A stretch of DNA of 64,000 bases, taken from contig NZ_BIFQ01000001.1 in the NCBI RefSeq assembly GCF_003967515.1, positions 1,364,001 through 1,428,000 of the forward strand, in the 5' to 3' direction. The DNA is from Dictyobacter aurantiacus (GTDB lineage Bacteria > Chloroflexota > Ktedonobacteria > Ktedonobacterales > Ktedonobacteraceae). A model generated the notes under the pieces. The model searched no databases. It had not been told where the DNA came from and saw nothing but the letters and a program-made list of their open reading frames with translations. The position numbers and the translations under genes are program-made. Shown one piece after another: positions 1 to 8,724 of this stretch (positions are counted from its first letter, which is position 1; each line of letters opens with the position of its first letter).

Positions 1-41
1 CCATCGAAGTCCACGACACCTCACTGGACCTCAGCTGCACC

Positions 42-193
42 GCCTGAGCTTTCGCACCCACGGTGCTCAGGGTTATGTATATATGGATGCATCGGGCGTG
101 CAGATACGCGTCCGATGCATCCATATATACAGCAAGTGCATTTGCGCTGCGAACGGCCATGCGGAGACACATAGGTGCTCCTGCGCCGAAGGC
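42..193 (+). repeat. variable-stem palindromic element, diverged copy
   Basis: A left module containing gagctttcgcaccc and ggtgctca (about 48-70) is followed by a palindrome whose arms at 77-96 and 111-130 are complementary over about 20 bp. After it comes a weak right module with aacggccatgcgga and aggtgctcctgcgcc. This order matches the better preserved copies at 24834 and 43367, but the palindrome sequence is different and AT-richer. No gene lies inside. Confidence 0.55.
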
Positions 194-225
194 GTGAAAT
201 TCTCCAACCACCCAAACATATCCCC

Positions 226-281
226 CAAAAAGGAAGAGAAGAGCGTTCATTTAATAAATGAACGCTCTTCTCTTCCTTTTG
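226..281. terminator. perfect palindrome, bidirectional terminator
   Basis: The two arms around the centre near 254 are complementary over about 26 bp, including an A-run on one side and a T-run on the other, so it would terminate in both directions. It lies about 200 bp beyond the stop of the minus-strand gene at 483-683. Confidence 0.6.
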
Positions 282-482
282 CTCAGGCTTTTCTTCATAA
301 GACACAGTTTCTGGATAGATCACAAAGGATAACGTGCTCACAACCACCCTGGGTGACACGGCCTTACCGGTATAAAACAAACATTGGGACATATCCCATA
401 GGATGCGCCAACTTTGGAGACGGGATATGTATACGTAGAGATCGCTGTGGCTGTGTATTGAATAAAAACCGCCTGAACACAG

Positions 483-683
483 TTAGACGAGAACACCCTC
501 GATCTCGCCAACCAGTTTCTGGATTTCGCGCAAGCGCTGTTCGGCAATTTCAACGTTCTCCAAAGCCTGCGCCAAAATACGTGCTTCGAGCGATGGATAC
601 GTTTCGACAATCTCGGGATCAATAGAGCCGCCCAGCAGCTCTAGAGCGCGGCTCAAATTGTTTTCCAAGGTTCCAATTGACAT
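483..683 (-). CDS. small acidic coiled-coil protein, function unknown
   Basis: The 66-residue product starts MSIGTLENNLSRALELLGG. Its second half is a run of heptad-like leucine and isoleucine residues with many Glu, ending EIQKLVGEIEGVLV, so a helical or coiled-coil protein is likely. There is no signal peptide, membrane segment or cysteine. The ATG is preceded by GGAGAGG at 8-9 bp spacing, which supports translation. I do not recognise a family. No operon partner is visible: the next gene is on the other strand about 700 bp away. Confidence 0.6.
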   Translation of the reverse strand: MSIGTLENNLSRALELLGGSIDPEIVETYPSLEARILAQALENVEIAEQRLREIQKLVGEIEGVLV

Positions 684-1407
684 GCGTGTTACCTCTCCAA
701 AGCATAGAATTCAGATACTACCAATGGGACAATCTATATAAACAGTGTCTCACCAGGAACAAACGCGCTCTCCATACTACCTTTTACTACGTAAGCACAT
801 GCTCAATAGTTACACCGATGAGCACGTGGTTGTGCTTGACTCTATGTTTATATTACACGAGACGCCAACAGAGTTTTGAATCCCCCCCTACCTCTTCCTG
901 GTGATACACAGCACTGTGGTATTACAGAATTACTTTACTTCTCGATAAACCTTTATTCATCTGGGTCATGTCCGGATCTACGTAGTGTGATGATTCGATT
1001 ACCCTATCTGAGTAATGTTTGGATCTACGTAGGGCGATGGTTCGATTCTTTTTCTTGCAAATTATATGTTCCGTCAGCATAATACCAGGGTTTTTCAGAC
1101 AATACAACAAACAGGTACCTCTGTGCTTAGATTCTTGCTAAAAGTTGTGTTTCTTAACCAGCAGCATCCTGCTGTTATGATCATATGTGCTGGCGCAATA
1201 CCCTTTAGTCCATCCACTCCTGACCACCATACCCTGGCGTTACAGCAAAGGTGAATATATAACTATACAGCGTGGAATATTTTGAAGCTATCCACAAACC
1301 AGTTTCGTATAAAAAGGGATGTCAATAGATTGGTAACACACGATTAGCATGAATTGCATGTTTTACTCCCTGCATATGTGCAGGTGTTCAGTGAAAGAAG
1401 GATATAT
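684..1407. other. intergenic stretch without convincing gene
   Basis: About 720 bp separate two divergently oriented genes. The short open frames here lack ribosome binding sites and family resemblance. The only clear structure is the 27-bp direct repeat pair at 974-1047. The region should hold the promoters of both flanking genes. Confidence 0.5.
974..1047. repeat. pair of 27-bp direct repeats with palindromic core
   Basis: ggatctacgtag followed by a gatg.ttcgatt tail occurs at 974-1000 and again at 1021-1047, a 47-bp period. Each copy contains the perfect 8-bp palindrome ctacgtag. The arrangement would suit a regulatory protein binding twice, but no function is shown. Confidence 0.45.
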
Positions 1408-2124
1408 ATGGCTAAGAATTATTCAACCCACAGTGCAGAAGTTACGGTCAACGCCCCTGTTCACCAGGTGTATGCGTTGTTTAGCCACTTCAATGACTTC
1501 CCTAAATTCATGAGCTTTGTCAAAGAGGTTACCTATCATGATGACCAATCGAGCCATTGGGTAGCTGATGTTGTTGGACAACACGAGTGGGATGCGGTCA
1601 ACGAGGAGTGGATACCCGATCAGCAGATTGGCTGGCGCTCAACCAATGGTCTGGAGAATTTTGGTAAAGTGACCTTTACGCCAGTCTCTAGCGATCAGAC
1701 GCGGGTCAATGTCAACATCAATTATGATCCCCCCGCAGGCGTGCTGGGTGACGCGGGCGAAAAGTTGGGTGCTGGCAACCGCTTCCAGCAGGCATTAGAA
1801 CACGACCTGGCCCACTTTGGTGAGATGGTCAATCAGGCCCCCGCAGGCGCCCTGGATCCTACGTCCTCCAACTACCTGTTTCATGAGGATAGCGCCGCCA
1901 GCAAGGGACGCACCACCGGCCGACAGAATGAGACCATGCAGGAAGATGCGAACTACAATCGCACCTCCACCGGTATGCCCACCATGGATCGGGATATTAC
2001 AGGCACCACCAACGATCGCCTGGCCGCCAACGATATCGACACTGGCGCCATTCCAGTCGAGCCGAACGCCATTACCCCCGATCAAAGCACGCGCATCGAA
2101 AGAGATCGCGGCACCAACTACTAA
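1408..2124 (+). CDS. SRPBCC (START-like) family protein
   Basis: A 238-residue protein. Residues 1-145 resemble the polyketide cyclase/dehydrase branch of the SRPBCC fold, with V.APV.QVYALFSHFNDFPKFM near the N-terminus and a long helix (FQQALEHDLAHFGEMV) near 140. Such folds bind a hydrophobic ligand in a deep pocket; the ligand here is unknown. Residues 150-238 are low-complexity, rich in Thr, Asn, Asp and Arg, and probably disordered. The ATG at 1408 follows AGAAGGA with good spacing and gives the usual domain start; an upstream in-frame ATG at 1354 lacks a site. The gene is monocistronic, with a hairpin directly after it. Confidence 0.8.
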   Translation: MAKNYSTHSAEVTVNAPVHQVYALFSHFNDFPKFMSFVKEVTYHDDQSSHWVADVVGQHEWDAVNEEWIPDQQIGWRSTNGLENFGKVTFTPVSSDQTRVNVNINYDPPAGVLGDAGEKLGAGNRFQQALEHDLAHFGEMVNQAPAGALDPTSSNYLFHEDSAASKGRTTGRQNETMQEDANYNRTSTGMPTMDRDITGTTNDRLAANDIDTGAIPVEPNAITPDQSTRIERDRGTNY

Positions 2125-2150
2125 TCCATCGGCTCGCTTTCTACGTTCCC

Positions 2151-2186
2151 AGGAGCAGATACGTCCAGGCGTATCTGCTCCTTCTT
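2151..2186 (+). terminator. intrinsic terminator of SRPBCC gene
   Basis: ggagcagatacg pairs with cgtatctgctcc across a 6-base loop and is followed by a T-rich tract. It starts 26 bp after the stop codon. Confidence 0.75.
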
Positions 2187-2293
2187 TACACTTCTTCCCA
2201 TTACCCCAGGAAGATATAATAAGGGCTACATAGAAACATTCGCAATGACAATAACTTCCATCAACCAGTAGAAAGAGGGCTCGTTTATACCTT

Positions 2294-2896
2294 ATGAGCA
2301 AAAGAAAGCAACAACCACAGCAACCACAGGATATAGAGCAGGAAGAGAAAAATCTTACGAAACTGCTAGATATCGTTGAAAAAGATATCGATAACCTGGT
2401 GGCCATCCGCCTCTCAGCGGAACGCGAAGCAGATAGACACCAGCATTTAATTGAGAGGGTCACCTTTAATCTTCTCGGTCGACCATATACCCTCTATGCC
2501 ATTATGCTTATTGTGCTCTGCTGGATCATCTATAACATTATATGTCCGATTTTCGGACTACAACGACTGGACCCACCTCCGTTTTCGGATCTGCAGGGGA
2601 TGGTGAGCTTTATCGCCTTACTGACAACGACAGCGGTTCTCATCACGCAGAATCGACAGGGGAGATTGAATGATCAGCGCTCTCATCTGGATCTTGAGAT
2701 GTCCCTGCTGGTCGAACGTAAGGTCAGTAAAGTCATCGAGTTGCTTGAAGAACTACGCCAGGATATTCCACAGGTAAAAGACCGCCGTGATCCCCAGGCG
2801 GAAGTGATGAAAGAAAGCGCGGATCCGGCCGAGGTTCTCTCTACCTTTCAACAAAATTATGAAGAGGTGGTAAACGAGGGGCAATCTCTTTTTTGA
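2294..2896 (+). CDS. DUF1003 family membrane protein
   Basis: A 200-residue protein. The N-terminus is charged and Gln-rich. A family-typical region follows: VTFNLLGRPYTLYAIMLIV (first membrane helix, about 60-83), an aromatic-proline turn (LDPPPFSDLQGM), a second helix (about 100-118) and the QNRQGRL..QRSHLDLEMSL signature near 120-138. The C-terminal 60 residues are charged and helical. DUF1003 proteins are two-helix inner membrane proteins of unknown function. No strong ribosome binding site precedes the ATG. The genes before and after are separated by terminators. Confidence 0.8.
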   Translation: MSKRKQQPQQPQDIEQEEKNLTKLLDIVEKDIDNLVAIRLSAEREADRHQHLIERVTFNLLGRPYTLYAIMLIVLCWIIYNIICPIFGLQRLDPPPFSDLQGMVSFIALLTTTAVLITQNRQGRLNDQRSHLDLEMSLLVERKVSKVIELLEELRQDIPQVKDRRDPQAEVMKESADPAEVLSTFQQNYEEVVNEGQSLF

Positions 2897-2984
2897 GCTG
2901 CAAAAACCATGCAGATTGGCCCCATCGCCACTGACTATGCAGCATATAAATAAGAAAGTGCTCATAAATTCCATGGAAAAACCC

Positions 2985-3013
2985 TTGACTTCTACGAAAT
3001 GAGATGGTAATGT
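2985..3013 (+). promoter_or_regulatory. sigma-70 type promoter
   Basis: TTGACT at 2985-2990, a 17-bp spacer, and TAATGT at 3008-3013. It would start transcription near 3020, driving the small-peptide and structured-RNA unit. Confidence 0.65.
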
Positions 3014-3107
3014 TTAACTATTCCAAATGATTAAGGAATACACCAGGGAATAAAAAGACCTTGGCATAAGGCTTGGTCCTTACATAAGTAACCCGAAAGG
3101 AGATCTT

Positions 3108-3182
3108 ATGATGTCCATCGATCTTATAAGAACCACGAAGAAACCAATTCGCGTGTTTGGAGTTGTATTTCAAATTGACTAG
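3108..3182 (+). CDS. 24-codon small peptide or leader ORF
   Basis: ATG at 3108, with a second in-frame ATG at 3111, is preceded by GAAAGGAG at ideal spacing, the best ribosome binding site in the area. The peptide begins MMSIDLIRTTKKPIRVFG and ends VFQID; it is basic in the middle and hydrophobic at the end. A GC hairpin followed by TTTT begins 4 bases after the stop, as in leader-peptide attenuators. No downstream gene on the same strand would be controlled, because lepA is convergent. It could be a true micropeptide or an RNA-associated leader. Confidence 0.5.
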   Translation: MMSIDLIRTTKKPIRVFGVVFQID

Positions 3183-3403
3183 GAGCGCCCGTAAATGCGG
3201 GCTTTTCCGGCACCTCCAGGCGTTTACCTTCCCGTCTTGACAGGTCTTGCTGACCTGATCACGCCATGACGCGCTCTATACGTCGTCGGGTAAGGGTAAA
3301 GGTATCTGGAGGTATATCGCTACTACTTTTTTAGCGATACTCCGTTCGGATTAGTCAGTTGATTTAAACACGGGAGTTGTGAAGAACAAAAAAGAGACAC
3401 GAT

Positions 3404-3440
3404 GAGCTAGATAACCGTGATTATCTAGCTCTCTTTTTTA
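3404..3440 (+). terminator. strong intrinsic terminator
   Basis: gagctagataa pairs with ttatctagctc across ccgtga and is followed by TCTTTTTTA. It ends the small-ORF and structured-RNA unit. Confidence 0.8.
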
Positions 3441-3497
3441 TATCAGTAAAGACATGGAGCGCGGCCCGCGGGCCGCGCTCCATGTCTTTACTGATAT
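3440..3497. terminator. 58-bp perfect palindrome at lepA 3' end
   Basis: atatcagtaaagacatgg and its exact complement flank a pure GC centre (gcggcccgcgggccgc), leaving no unpaired loop bases in the sequence. It sits 3 bp after the lepA stop and probably ends the mnmA-lepA transcript, back to back with the plus-strand terminator. Confidence 0.65.
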
Positions 3498-3499
3498 TT

Positions 3500-5308
3500 T
3501 TATTCTTTACCGAGGGAGAGGACGGCCATGAAAGCTTCCTGGGGAATCTCTACACTGCCAACCATCTTCATGCGCTTCTTGCCCTCTTTTTGTTTTTCAA
3601 GCAGCTTACGCTTGCGGGAGATGTCGCCGCCATAACATTTGGCCAGCACGTCTTTACGCATGGCTTTCACGGATTCACGGGCGATGACCCGTGATCCGAT
3701 CGCGGCCTGGATGGGTACCTCGAATAGCTGGCGCGGAATAAGGCCGCGCAGCTTTTCTACCAGGGCTCGCCCCTGATAGTAGGCGCTTTCACGATGTAAG
3801 ATCAATGAGAGCGCGTCCACCGGAACACCGTTGACCAGAATATCCATCTTGACCAGGTCTGAAGCTCGATAGGAGCCAAAGTTGTAGTCGAGCGAAGCGT
3901 AACCCTGGGTGCGCGATTTTAACTGATCATAGAAGTCGACGATCAATTCCGCCAGTGGAATATCATAGGTCATCAGCACGCGCTCGGCCTCGATATACTT
4001 CAGGTCTTTGTAGATACCACGCTTGGAAGTGACGAGCTCCATGATGGTGCCGATATAGCGCGATGGTGTAAAGATGGAGATATCCATGTAGGGCTCCTCG
4101 ATCTGCTCAATCTCCCCGAAATTGGGCATCTCGGATGGATTATGGACCTCAACCACTTCTCCGCCAACTCTGGTGACGTGATATTCCACACTGGGAGCCG
4201 TCGCCAGCATATCCAGGTTGTATTCACGCTCTAGCCGCTCCTGAATGATCTCCATGTGCAACAGTCCCAGGAAACCGCAGCGAAAGCCAAAGCCCAGAGC
4301 ATTCGATGTTTCCGGCTCATAATAGAGGGCGGCATCATTGAGCTTCAAACGATCCAAAGCCTCGCGCAGTTCGGGATAGTCATTGCTATCTACCGGATAC
4401 AGACCGGCGAAGACCATTGGCTTGGCGGGCTGATAACCTGGCAAGGGCTCAATGCTCCCCAGGGCGGACGGCACAGTCACAGTGTCACCAACCTGGCAGT
4501 CCTTGACATTTTTAAAGCCAGTCGCGATATACCCTACCTCGCCGGTGGTCAACGTTTTCGTCGATACCAGCCTCGGCTGGAAACAGCCAACCTCCAGAAT
4601 CTCGGCTGAACTGCCGGCTGCCACCATATTCAGGCGCTCCCCTTCGTGAAGCTGACCATCCACGACACGCACATACGCGATAACCCCTTTATAGGCATCA
4701 TAGTGCGAGTCAAAAACCAGGGCGCGCAGGGGAGCATCCAGGCCGCCTTTAGGCGGTGGCACCATTTTAATGATGGCCTCCAGAATATCCTGGGTGCCGA
4801 TACCTTCCTTGGCGGATGCCAGGATACATTCCTCCTGTGGTAGGCCAATGATGTCCTCGACCTCTTGCTTTACCCGCTCGGGCTCAGCACTGGGAAGATC
4901 GATCTTATTGATGACGGGGATAATCGACAGATCAGCTTCCAGGGCCAGGTAGAGGTTCGCCAGCGTCTGGGCCTCGACCCCCTGTGTGGAGTCGATAACC
5001 AGCAGAGCCCCTTCACAGGCCGCGAGGCTACGTGAGACTTCATAGGTAAAGTCAACGTGTCCCGGGGTATCGATCAGATTTAATTCATATTCCTCACCAT
5101 TGAGCGCGGTGTAGCGCATGCGCACAGCCTGCGACTTGATGGTGATGCCCTTCTCGCGCTCCAGTTCCATCTGGTCGAGCGTCTGCTCTAGCAATTCGCG
5201 CTTGGAGACCGTGCCGGTAAACTCTAGCAAGCGATCGGCCAGGGTTGACTTGCCGTGGTCAATATGGGCGATGATACAAAAATTTCTAATATGTGCCAGA
5301 TCCGTCAT
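3500..5308 (-). CDS. lepA: elongation factor 4 (LepA), ribosomal GTPase
   Basis: A 602-residue protein of normal family length. GTPase motifs are in order: [10 protein letters not shown] (G1, near residue 13), the G2 region with [19 protein letters not shown] (G3) and NKIDLP (G4). EF-G-like domains II, III and V follow, then the LepA-specific C-terminal domain ending with the basic [16 protein letters not shown] stretch. EF4 acts on stalled or mispositioned ribosomes and promotes back-translocation or remodelling. The start was set at the ATG that overlaps the mnmA stop (ATGA) and follows GGAGGG; a longer in-frame start at 5329 lies inside mnmA. It is co-transcribed with mnmA. Confidence 0.97.
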   Translation of the reverse strand: MTDLAHIRNFCIIAHIDHGKSTLADRLLEFTGTVSKRELLEQTLDQMELEREKGITIKSQAVRMRYTALNGEEYELNLIDTPGHVDFTYEVSRSLAACEGALLVIDSTQGVEAQTLANLYLALEADLSIIPVINKIDLPSAEPERVKQEVEDIIGLPQEECILASAKEGIGTQDILEAIIKMVPPPKGGLDAPLRALVFDSHYDAYKGVIAYVRVVDGQLHEGERLNMVAAGSSAEILEVGCFQPRLVSTKTLTTGEVGYIATGFKNVKDCQVGDTVTVPSALGSIEPLPGYQPAKPMVFAGLYPVDSNDYPELREALDRLKLNDAALYYEPETSNALGFGFRCGFLGLLHMEIIQERLEREYNLDMLATAPSVEYHVTRVGGEVVEVHNPSEMPNFGEIEQIEEPYMDISIFTPSRYIGTIMELVTSKRGIYKDLKYIEAERVLMTYDIPLAELIVDFYDQLKSRTQGYASLDYNFGSYRASDLVKMDILVNGVPVDALSLILHRESAYYQGRALVEKLRGLIPRQLFEVPIQAAIGSRVIARESVKAMRKDVLAKCYGGDISRKRKLLEKQKEGKKRMKMVGSVEIPQEAFMAVLSLGKE

Positions 5309-6486
5309 TCTGCGATAATCCCTCCACACAACACCTCATCACCATCCTCGCCACCATAAAAGACGGCGGCTTGCCCTGGTGTGATAGCCCGCTGTGGATG
5401 TAACAAAGTGACACGCACCTGCTCTCCTCCATCAAGGGGAGTAACAAGTGCCGGCTGCTCAGGAGCCTTATAGCGTACACGCACCCGTGCTTCAAATGGC
5501 TCGGTTGGTGTTTCGCCACTGAGATAATGCATCTTACCAACAACAAACTCGCTCTGCTCCAGGGCACTGGCCGGTCCAACCACGAGCATGTTGTTGCTAG
5601 CATCAATTTTTAAGACGTGCAACGGATCGCGGGACGTAATGCCCAGCCCTTTGCGCTGTCCAATGGTATAGTATGCCAGGCCGCGATGTCGGCCCAGGGT
5701 GTTACCCTGCTGATCAATGATGGGCCCGGGCTTCGGTATTGAGATCAGGCCAGCACCGCGACCAGTGGCTGTGGCAGATCCAACACCCATCAGCTCGGCT
5801 TCTTCCTGGCGGCTGGCGGCATAGCGATCGATGAAGCCACGATAGTCGTTCTGAGCTACAAAACAAATTTCCTGACTTTCAGCTTTCGAGGCTACGGTCA
5901 TGCCACGCTCGGCCGCCATGGCGCGTACTTCCGGCTTGGTATATCCACCTAAAGGGAAGCATGCATGCGACAGTTGCTGCTGATTGAGCACATGCAAAAC
6001 GTATGACTGGTCTTTCTCGGGATCAACCGCGCGGCGCAAACGGCGCTTGCCGGTGATGGGATGATCGTCGACGCGCACATAATGTCCCGTGGCCAGGTAG
6101 TCAGCATTCAAGGCCAGCGCACGGTTGAGCAATACAGTAAAGCGAATATGACGATTGCAGTTCAGACATGGATTGGGCGTGCGCCCCGCTACATAGTCTT
6201 CATAGAAGTTGTCAACGATTTTTTCTTTAAATTCTTGTTCGACATTCACCAGGTAGAATGGGATATCAAGCATACGCGCCACACGACGAGCATCGTCAAC
6301 GGACTCCAGTGAGCAGCATTTGTTCTGTACAACGCGCTCAACGCCGTCATCCTCAGCTTCAATAACACCCGGTTCTGACCAGAGACGCAGCATAATGCCG
6401 ATCACCTCGTGGCCTTGTTCTTTGAGGAGCGCAGCGGCGACCGAGCTATCTACGCCGCCGCTCATTGCGACGACTATTCGTGCCAT
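5305..6486 (-). CDS. mnmA: tRNA-specific 2-thiouridylase MnmA
   Basis: A 393-residue enzyme that thiolates U34 of tRNA Glu, Gln and Lys using ATP and relayed persulfide sulfur. The PP-loop ATP site is [12 protein letters not shown] near the N-terminus. The catalytic cysteine pair lies in NPCLNC (about residue 112) and SQEICFV (about 207), with ATGHYVR between them. The protein is slightly longer than most family members because of an acidic insert after MLRLW. It is first in an operon with lepA, with a 4-base ATGA overlap. A tRNA-Glu(TTC), one of its substrates, lies 9 kb away. A promoter with a terminator in its leader lies upstream. Confidence 0.97.
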   Translation of the reverse strand: MARIVVAMSGGVDSSVAAALLKEQGHEVIGIMLRLWSEPGVIEAEDDGVERVVQNKCCSLESVDDARRVARMLDIPFYLVNVEQEFKEKIVDNFYEDYVAGRTPNPCLNCNRHIRFTVLLNRALALNADYLATGHYVRVDDHPITGKRRLRRAVDPEKDQSYVLHVLNQQQLSHACFPLGGYTKPEVRAMAAERGMTVASKAESQEICFVAQNDYRGFIDRYAASRQEEAELMGVGSATATGRGAGLISIPKPGPIIDQQGNTLGRHRGLAYYTIGQRKGLGITSRDPLHVLKIDASNNMLVVGPASALEQSEFVVGKMHYLSGETPTEPFEARVRVRYKAPEQPALVTPLDGGEQVRVTLLHPQRAITPGQAAVFYGGEDGDEVLCGGIIAE

Positions 6487-6543
6487 GGTAAAAGTTCCTG
6501 CTTATTTGTTACTAGTGTGTATGGTAATAATGAGTGTATGTAG

Positions 6544-6576
6544 AAAAAAGGACTAGCCTCTCGGGGGCTAGCCTTC
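6544..6576 (-). terminator. intrinsic terminator inside mnmA leader (candidate attenuator)
   Basis: Read on the minus strand, ggctagcc pairs with ggctagtcc, followed by TTTTTTC. It sits 60 nt before the mnmA ATG and about 55 nt after the predicted transcription start, with no gene between. That placement fits conditional read-through. Confidence 0.55.
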
Positions 6577-6635
6577 TGAACCTTTGCAGTAAAATTTGGG
6601 TAATGAATGTGTTTTGCCCTTTCTTGCCAACATTA

Positions 6636-6664
6636 AGAGTAGCACAGCCTGAGACCCTTGTCAA
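6636..6664 (-). promoter_or_regulatory. promoter of mnmA-lepA operon
   Basis: On the minus strand, TTGACA (6664-6659), a 17-bp spacer and TACTCT (6641-6636). The predicted start is near 6629, giving a leader of about 140 nt. Confidence 0.7.
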
Positions 6665-6712
6665 ATGACCACAAACAGGCGGTGTCCCTGCCCAGAAACG
6701 GCCCCATACGCG

Positions 6713-6831
6713 TTAACTTATGCCTCTTTCGGCGCCAGAGGGGGAGGTGCAGGAGGGCGACCAGCCCTCCTGCCGGAGTGTGGGGTGTCCCCACACCCCA
6801 GCAGGGAGAACCCTGCACCCCTTAAGTTAAA
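6713..6831. repeat. GC-rich element with ttaactta terminal inverted repeats
   Basis: ttaactta at the left end and taagttaa at the right end bound about 120 bp of GC-rich DNA with internal inverted repeats (ggagggc/gccctcc and ggggtgt/acacccc). No ribosome binding site or gene is inside. It resembles a small non-coding mobile repeat and sits between the divergent mnmA and 7071 genes. Confidence 0.4.
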
Positions 6832-6873
6832 GGTCAATGGGAAACGTCAATAACATCCCATTGGGGATAAACC

Positions 6874-6903
6874 CTCGACGGTTCACGAGCTTTCGTGTAT
6901 AAT
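6874..6903 (+). promoter_or_regulatory. probable promoter of the gene at 7071
   Basis: A perfect TATAAT at 6898-6903 follows the small palindrome cacgagctttcgtg. The -35 is weak (CTCGAC, 18-bp spacing). It would leave an untranslated leader of about 160 nt. Confidence 0.4.
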
Positions 6904-7070
6904 AAGCTACAATGTGCGAGTAAACGCGAGAGGTTGCAGGTGCTAGAGGCCTTGAATGGCACGAGAGCGCGTCTGAAGATGAGCCAAGCGTTACCTAGAT
7001 CAAGAACCATATAGGCTCGAAGTGTTCGACTTCTTGAACCAGGCAATCGAGCAAGGGAGTAAAAGCCACT

Positions 7071-7487
7071 ATGCCAAAGAAATCAGCAGCTGCGCGCGGT
7101 GGAGCGCAATATCAGCGACAAAAAGGGTTTGAACTGGTTCGTCCAGAGGGAGCCACAAACGTGACCTCGACGCCAGATAAAGTTGAGCCCACGGCAAAAA
7201 ACGTGAAGAAAACACCCATGCCCGCTGCGGCCACTCCGGCTTCTATTCTGGAGCCAGAAACCGATCAGGCAGCGGAGATCCCTACCCCCGTGGTCGCTCC
7301 AACCAGCGCATCAGCTCGCCTGGCCGCCCGTCGCCTGGCCGCTCAGAAAGCAGCACAGCAGCGCGCGGGCAACGCGATGGTGACCACTGAGCACTTCGCC
7401 TATGTGCGCCGTGATTTAATCACGATCGCGATCCTGGCGACGATTATGGTGGCCGCAATCGTCATCCTCTATTTTGTGCTTATTTAG
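7071..7487 (+). CDS. small membrane-anchored protein, function unknown
   Basis: The 138-residue protein begins with a basic stretch (MPKKSAAARGGAQYQRQKGF). A low-complexity Ala/Pro/Thr region (25-80) and an Ala/Arg-rich helix with ARLAARRLAAQKAAQQ (85-105) follow. It ends in one hydrophobic helix of about 22 residues (TIAILATIMVAAIVILYFVL). The predicted topology is a cytoplasmic tail with a C-terminal membrane anchor. The ribosome binding site is AAGGGAG, 10 bp before ATG. I recognise no family, and neighbours give no hint. Confidence 0.75.
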   Translation: MPKKSAAARGGAQYQRQKGFELVRPEGATNVTSTPDKVEPTAKNVKKTPMPAAATPASILEPETDQAAEIPTPVVAPTSASARLAARRLAAQKAAQQRAGNAMVTTEHFAYVRRDLITIAILATIMVAAIVILYFVLI

Positions 7488-7494
7488 ACTGCAC

Positions 7495-7593
7495 GGTTGT
7501 CTGGCTACAGACAACCGGTTGTACCTGAAACAGCTTCTTGATTGACACAAAAAAGATGAGGCCCTGAGAAATAAAATACAGTGCCTCATCTTT
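7495..7593. terminator. two hairpins between convergent genes
   Basis: ggttgtctg/cagacaacc at 7495-7516 directly follows the plus-strand gene. A larger hairpin, aaagatgaggc/gcctcatcttt at 7552-7593, has A-runs and T-runs that would terminate both the 7071 gene and the minus-strand SWIM gene. Confidence 0.6.
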
Positions 7594-7643
7594 GTTGTGA
7601 AAAACCTGGCTTCACAGATCGATATCTTTGTGCCAGTAAGAGA

Positions 7644-7925
7644 TCAGTGTGAGAGCGGGCCCGTCCCTAAACCAGAAAGCACCCCGTGACGATGCGCCTC
7701 TGGAATGGTTACACCAAGGACGCGCTGCATAGCCATGGTATGGCAGCAATCACCCCAGTCATGGAAGAAGCGGCAGGTGCACTGCCATTCACCATCATCA
7801 TATCTGGTAGTGTGGACATCATTTTCACCCTGGAATTTCGCTTCAAAACTCGTGAACTGGATGCGCTCTGGCTCTTCTGCATAGCGTTTGGCTTTGGCAA
7901 TCTTGTTGATCATACTTGAGTTCAT
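7644..7925 (-). CDS. SWIM zinc-finger-like small protein
   Basis: A 93-residue protein. The region WQCTCRFFHDWGDCCHTMA contains the CxC..CxH arrangement of SWIM zinc-binding domains, which mediate DNA or protein contacts and usually sit in larger proteins such as MuDR transposases or Swi2/Snf2 helicases. Here the domain stands almost alone, after a helical N-terminus (MINKIAKAKRYAEEPERIQF). The ATG at 7925 was chosen because AAAGGAG precedes it at 9-bp spacing; the frame is open further upstream but without such a site. Confidence 0.75.
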   Translation of the reverse strand: MNSSMINKIAKAKRYAEEPERIQFTSFEAKFQGENDVHTTRYDDGEWQCTCRFFHDWGDCCHTMAMQRVLGVTIPEAHRHGVLSGLGTGPLSH

Positions 7926-8724
7926 AGTTGCACACTCCTTTAAAATTAGCAACCACTCCGTAGCCACTTGCACTGTATTTATAGCTCCGGGGGGAGCATT
8001 ACATACGTTTATCTCACCGATTGAGCGAAAGAAACCTCGTTGTCCTCCTTCCTTGATAAAAATAAGGATACGTACGTAACAGTGGCAATCCTCCTGGATA
8101 GCAAACATAAACCTGAATGTTGATCGATGAGTACGCAGAACCGGTGCGCTCCATGCAAAGGTCCCAATAATAAAAAAGCACCAGGAATTCTCATATTCCT
8201 AGTGCGAATTTATGGGGTGATGTTGTTGTCATCCTGTAGTTCAGTCTCCGAGGCAGTCGCAGTCAACCGTAGTAGACCGACAGTTGCTTGCATTGAGACT
8301 GTACACATAAGCATTCCACCCTCACCTGACTATTGTAATCAGGTACAAAAACCTGTAAGCCCACCCACGCTGTTAGCACATTGTGGCGTACAGGCTGAAC
8401 GTCTAAATGGTGATTGTCTCTTACTCTTGCACTTGATTATACCATAGAGATAGGTGAAAGTCCACCCTTGGATAGGTTAATCTACGTCGGTCTAACATTG
8501 TATTGAAAATGTAAGGTATATTAACGCGCTTCTTCCTATTTCATCGCGACTAATTACTAACTCAATTCACATTATGCCTGAACAATCGCAGAAAAATTTA
8601 TACATATACTACTATAATTGTAAGCACTTCGTTTGAAATAAATGGGCGGTTACCGCTAGCGCTTATCCTGCATATGTATATACAATAGCTTTACAGTCGT
8701 TAAAGAATGCCTTACTCTCTTTGT
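7926..8724. other. intergenic stretch, no gene seen
   Basis: Nearly 800 bp with lower GC than its surroundings, no ribosome binding site-supported frame and no family match. It contains the minus-strand terminator at 8172-8205 and is followed by two palindromic elements. Confidence 0.5.
8172..8205 (-). terminator. intrinsic terminator, minus strand
   Basis: gcactaggaat pairs with attcctggtgc, followed by TTTTTTA on the minus strand. The only upstream minus-strand gene is the glycosyltransferase ending at 9035. Confidence 0.6.

Larger units (their letters stand above)
3020..3441 (+). ncRNA. candidate structured RNA with embedded small ORF
   Basis: Between a good promoter (2985) and a strong terminator (3404) lies a 420-nt unit without a normal-sized gene. 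Visible helices: gcccg/cgggc plus TTTT at 3187-3206, directly after the small ORF; a multibranch domain closed by acctccag (3212-3219) with ctggaggt (3306-3313), extended by tttacc/ggtaaa and cccg/cggg, and enclosing hairpins caggtc/gacctg (3241-3257) and gacg/cgtc (3268-3284); and tatcgcta/tagcgata (3315-3339). It does not match tmRNA, RNase P RNA, SRP RNA or a riboswitch I know. Confidence 0.5.

Noticed and set aside
1795..2463. 222-codon minus-strand open frame
   Set aside because: Antisense to the SRPBCC and DUF1003 genes; its start is unsupported and its composition follows from the sense genes.
3020..3441. tmRNA, RNase P RNA or SRP RNA
   Set aside because: No tRNA-like ends, tag-peptide ending, or conserved core motifs of these RNAs are present. 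The small ORF does not end in a typical ALAA-like tag.
4256..4649. Plus-strand frames inside lepA
   Set aside because: Antisense to a fully conserved gene; no independent support.
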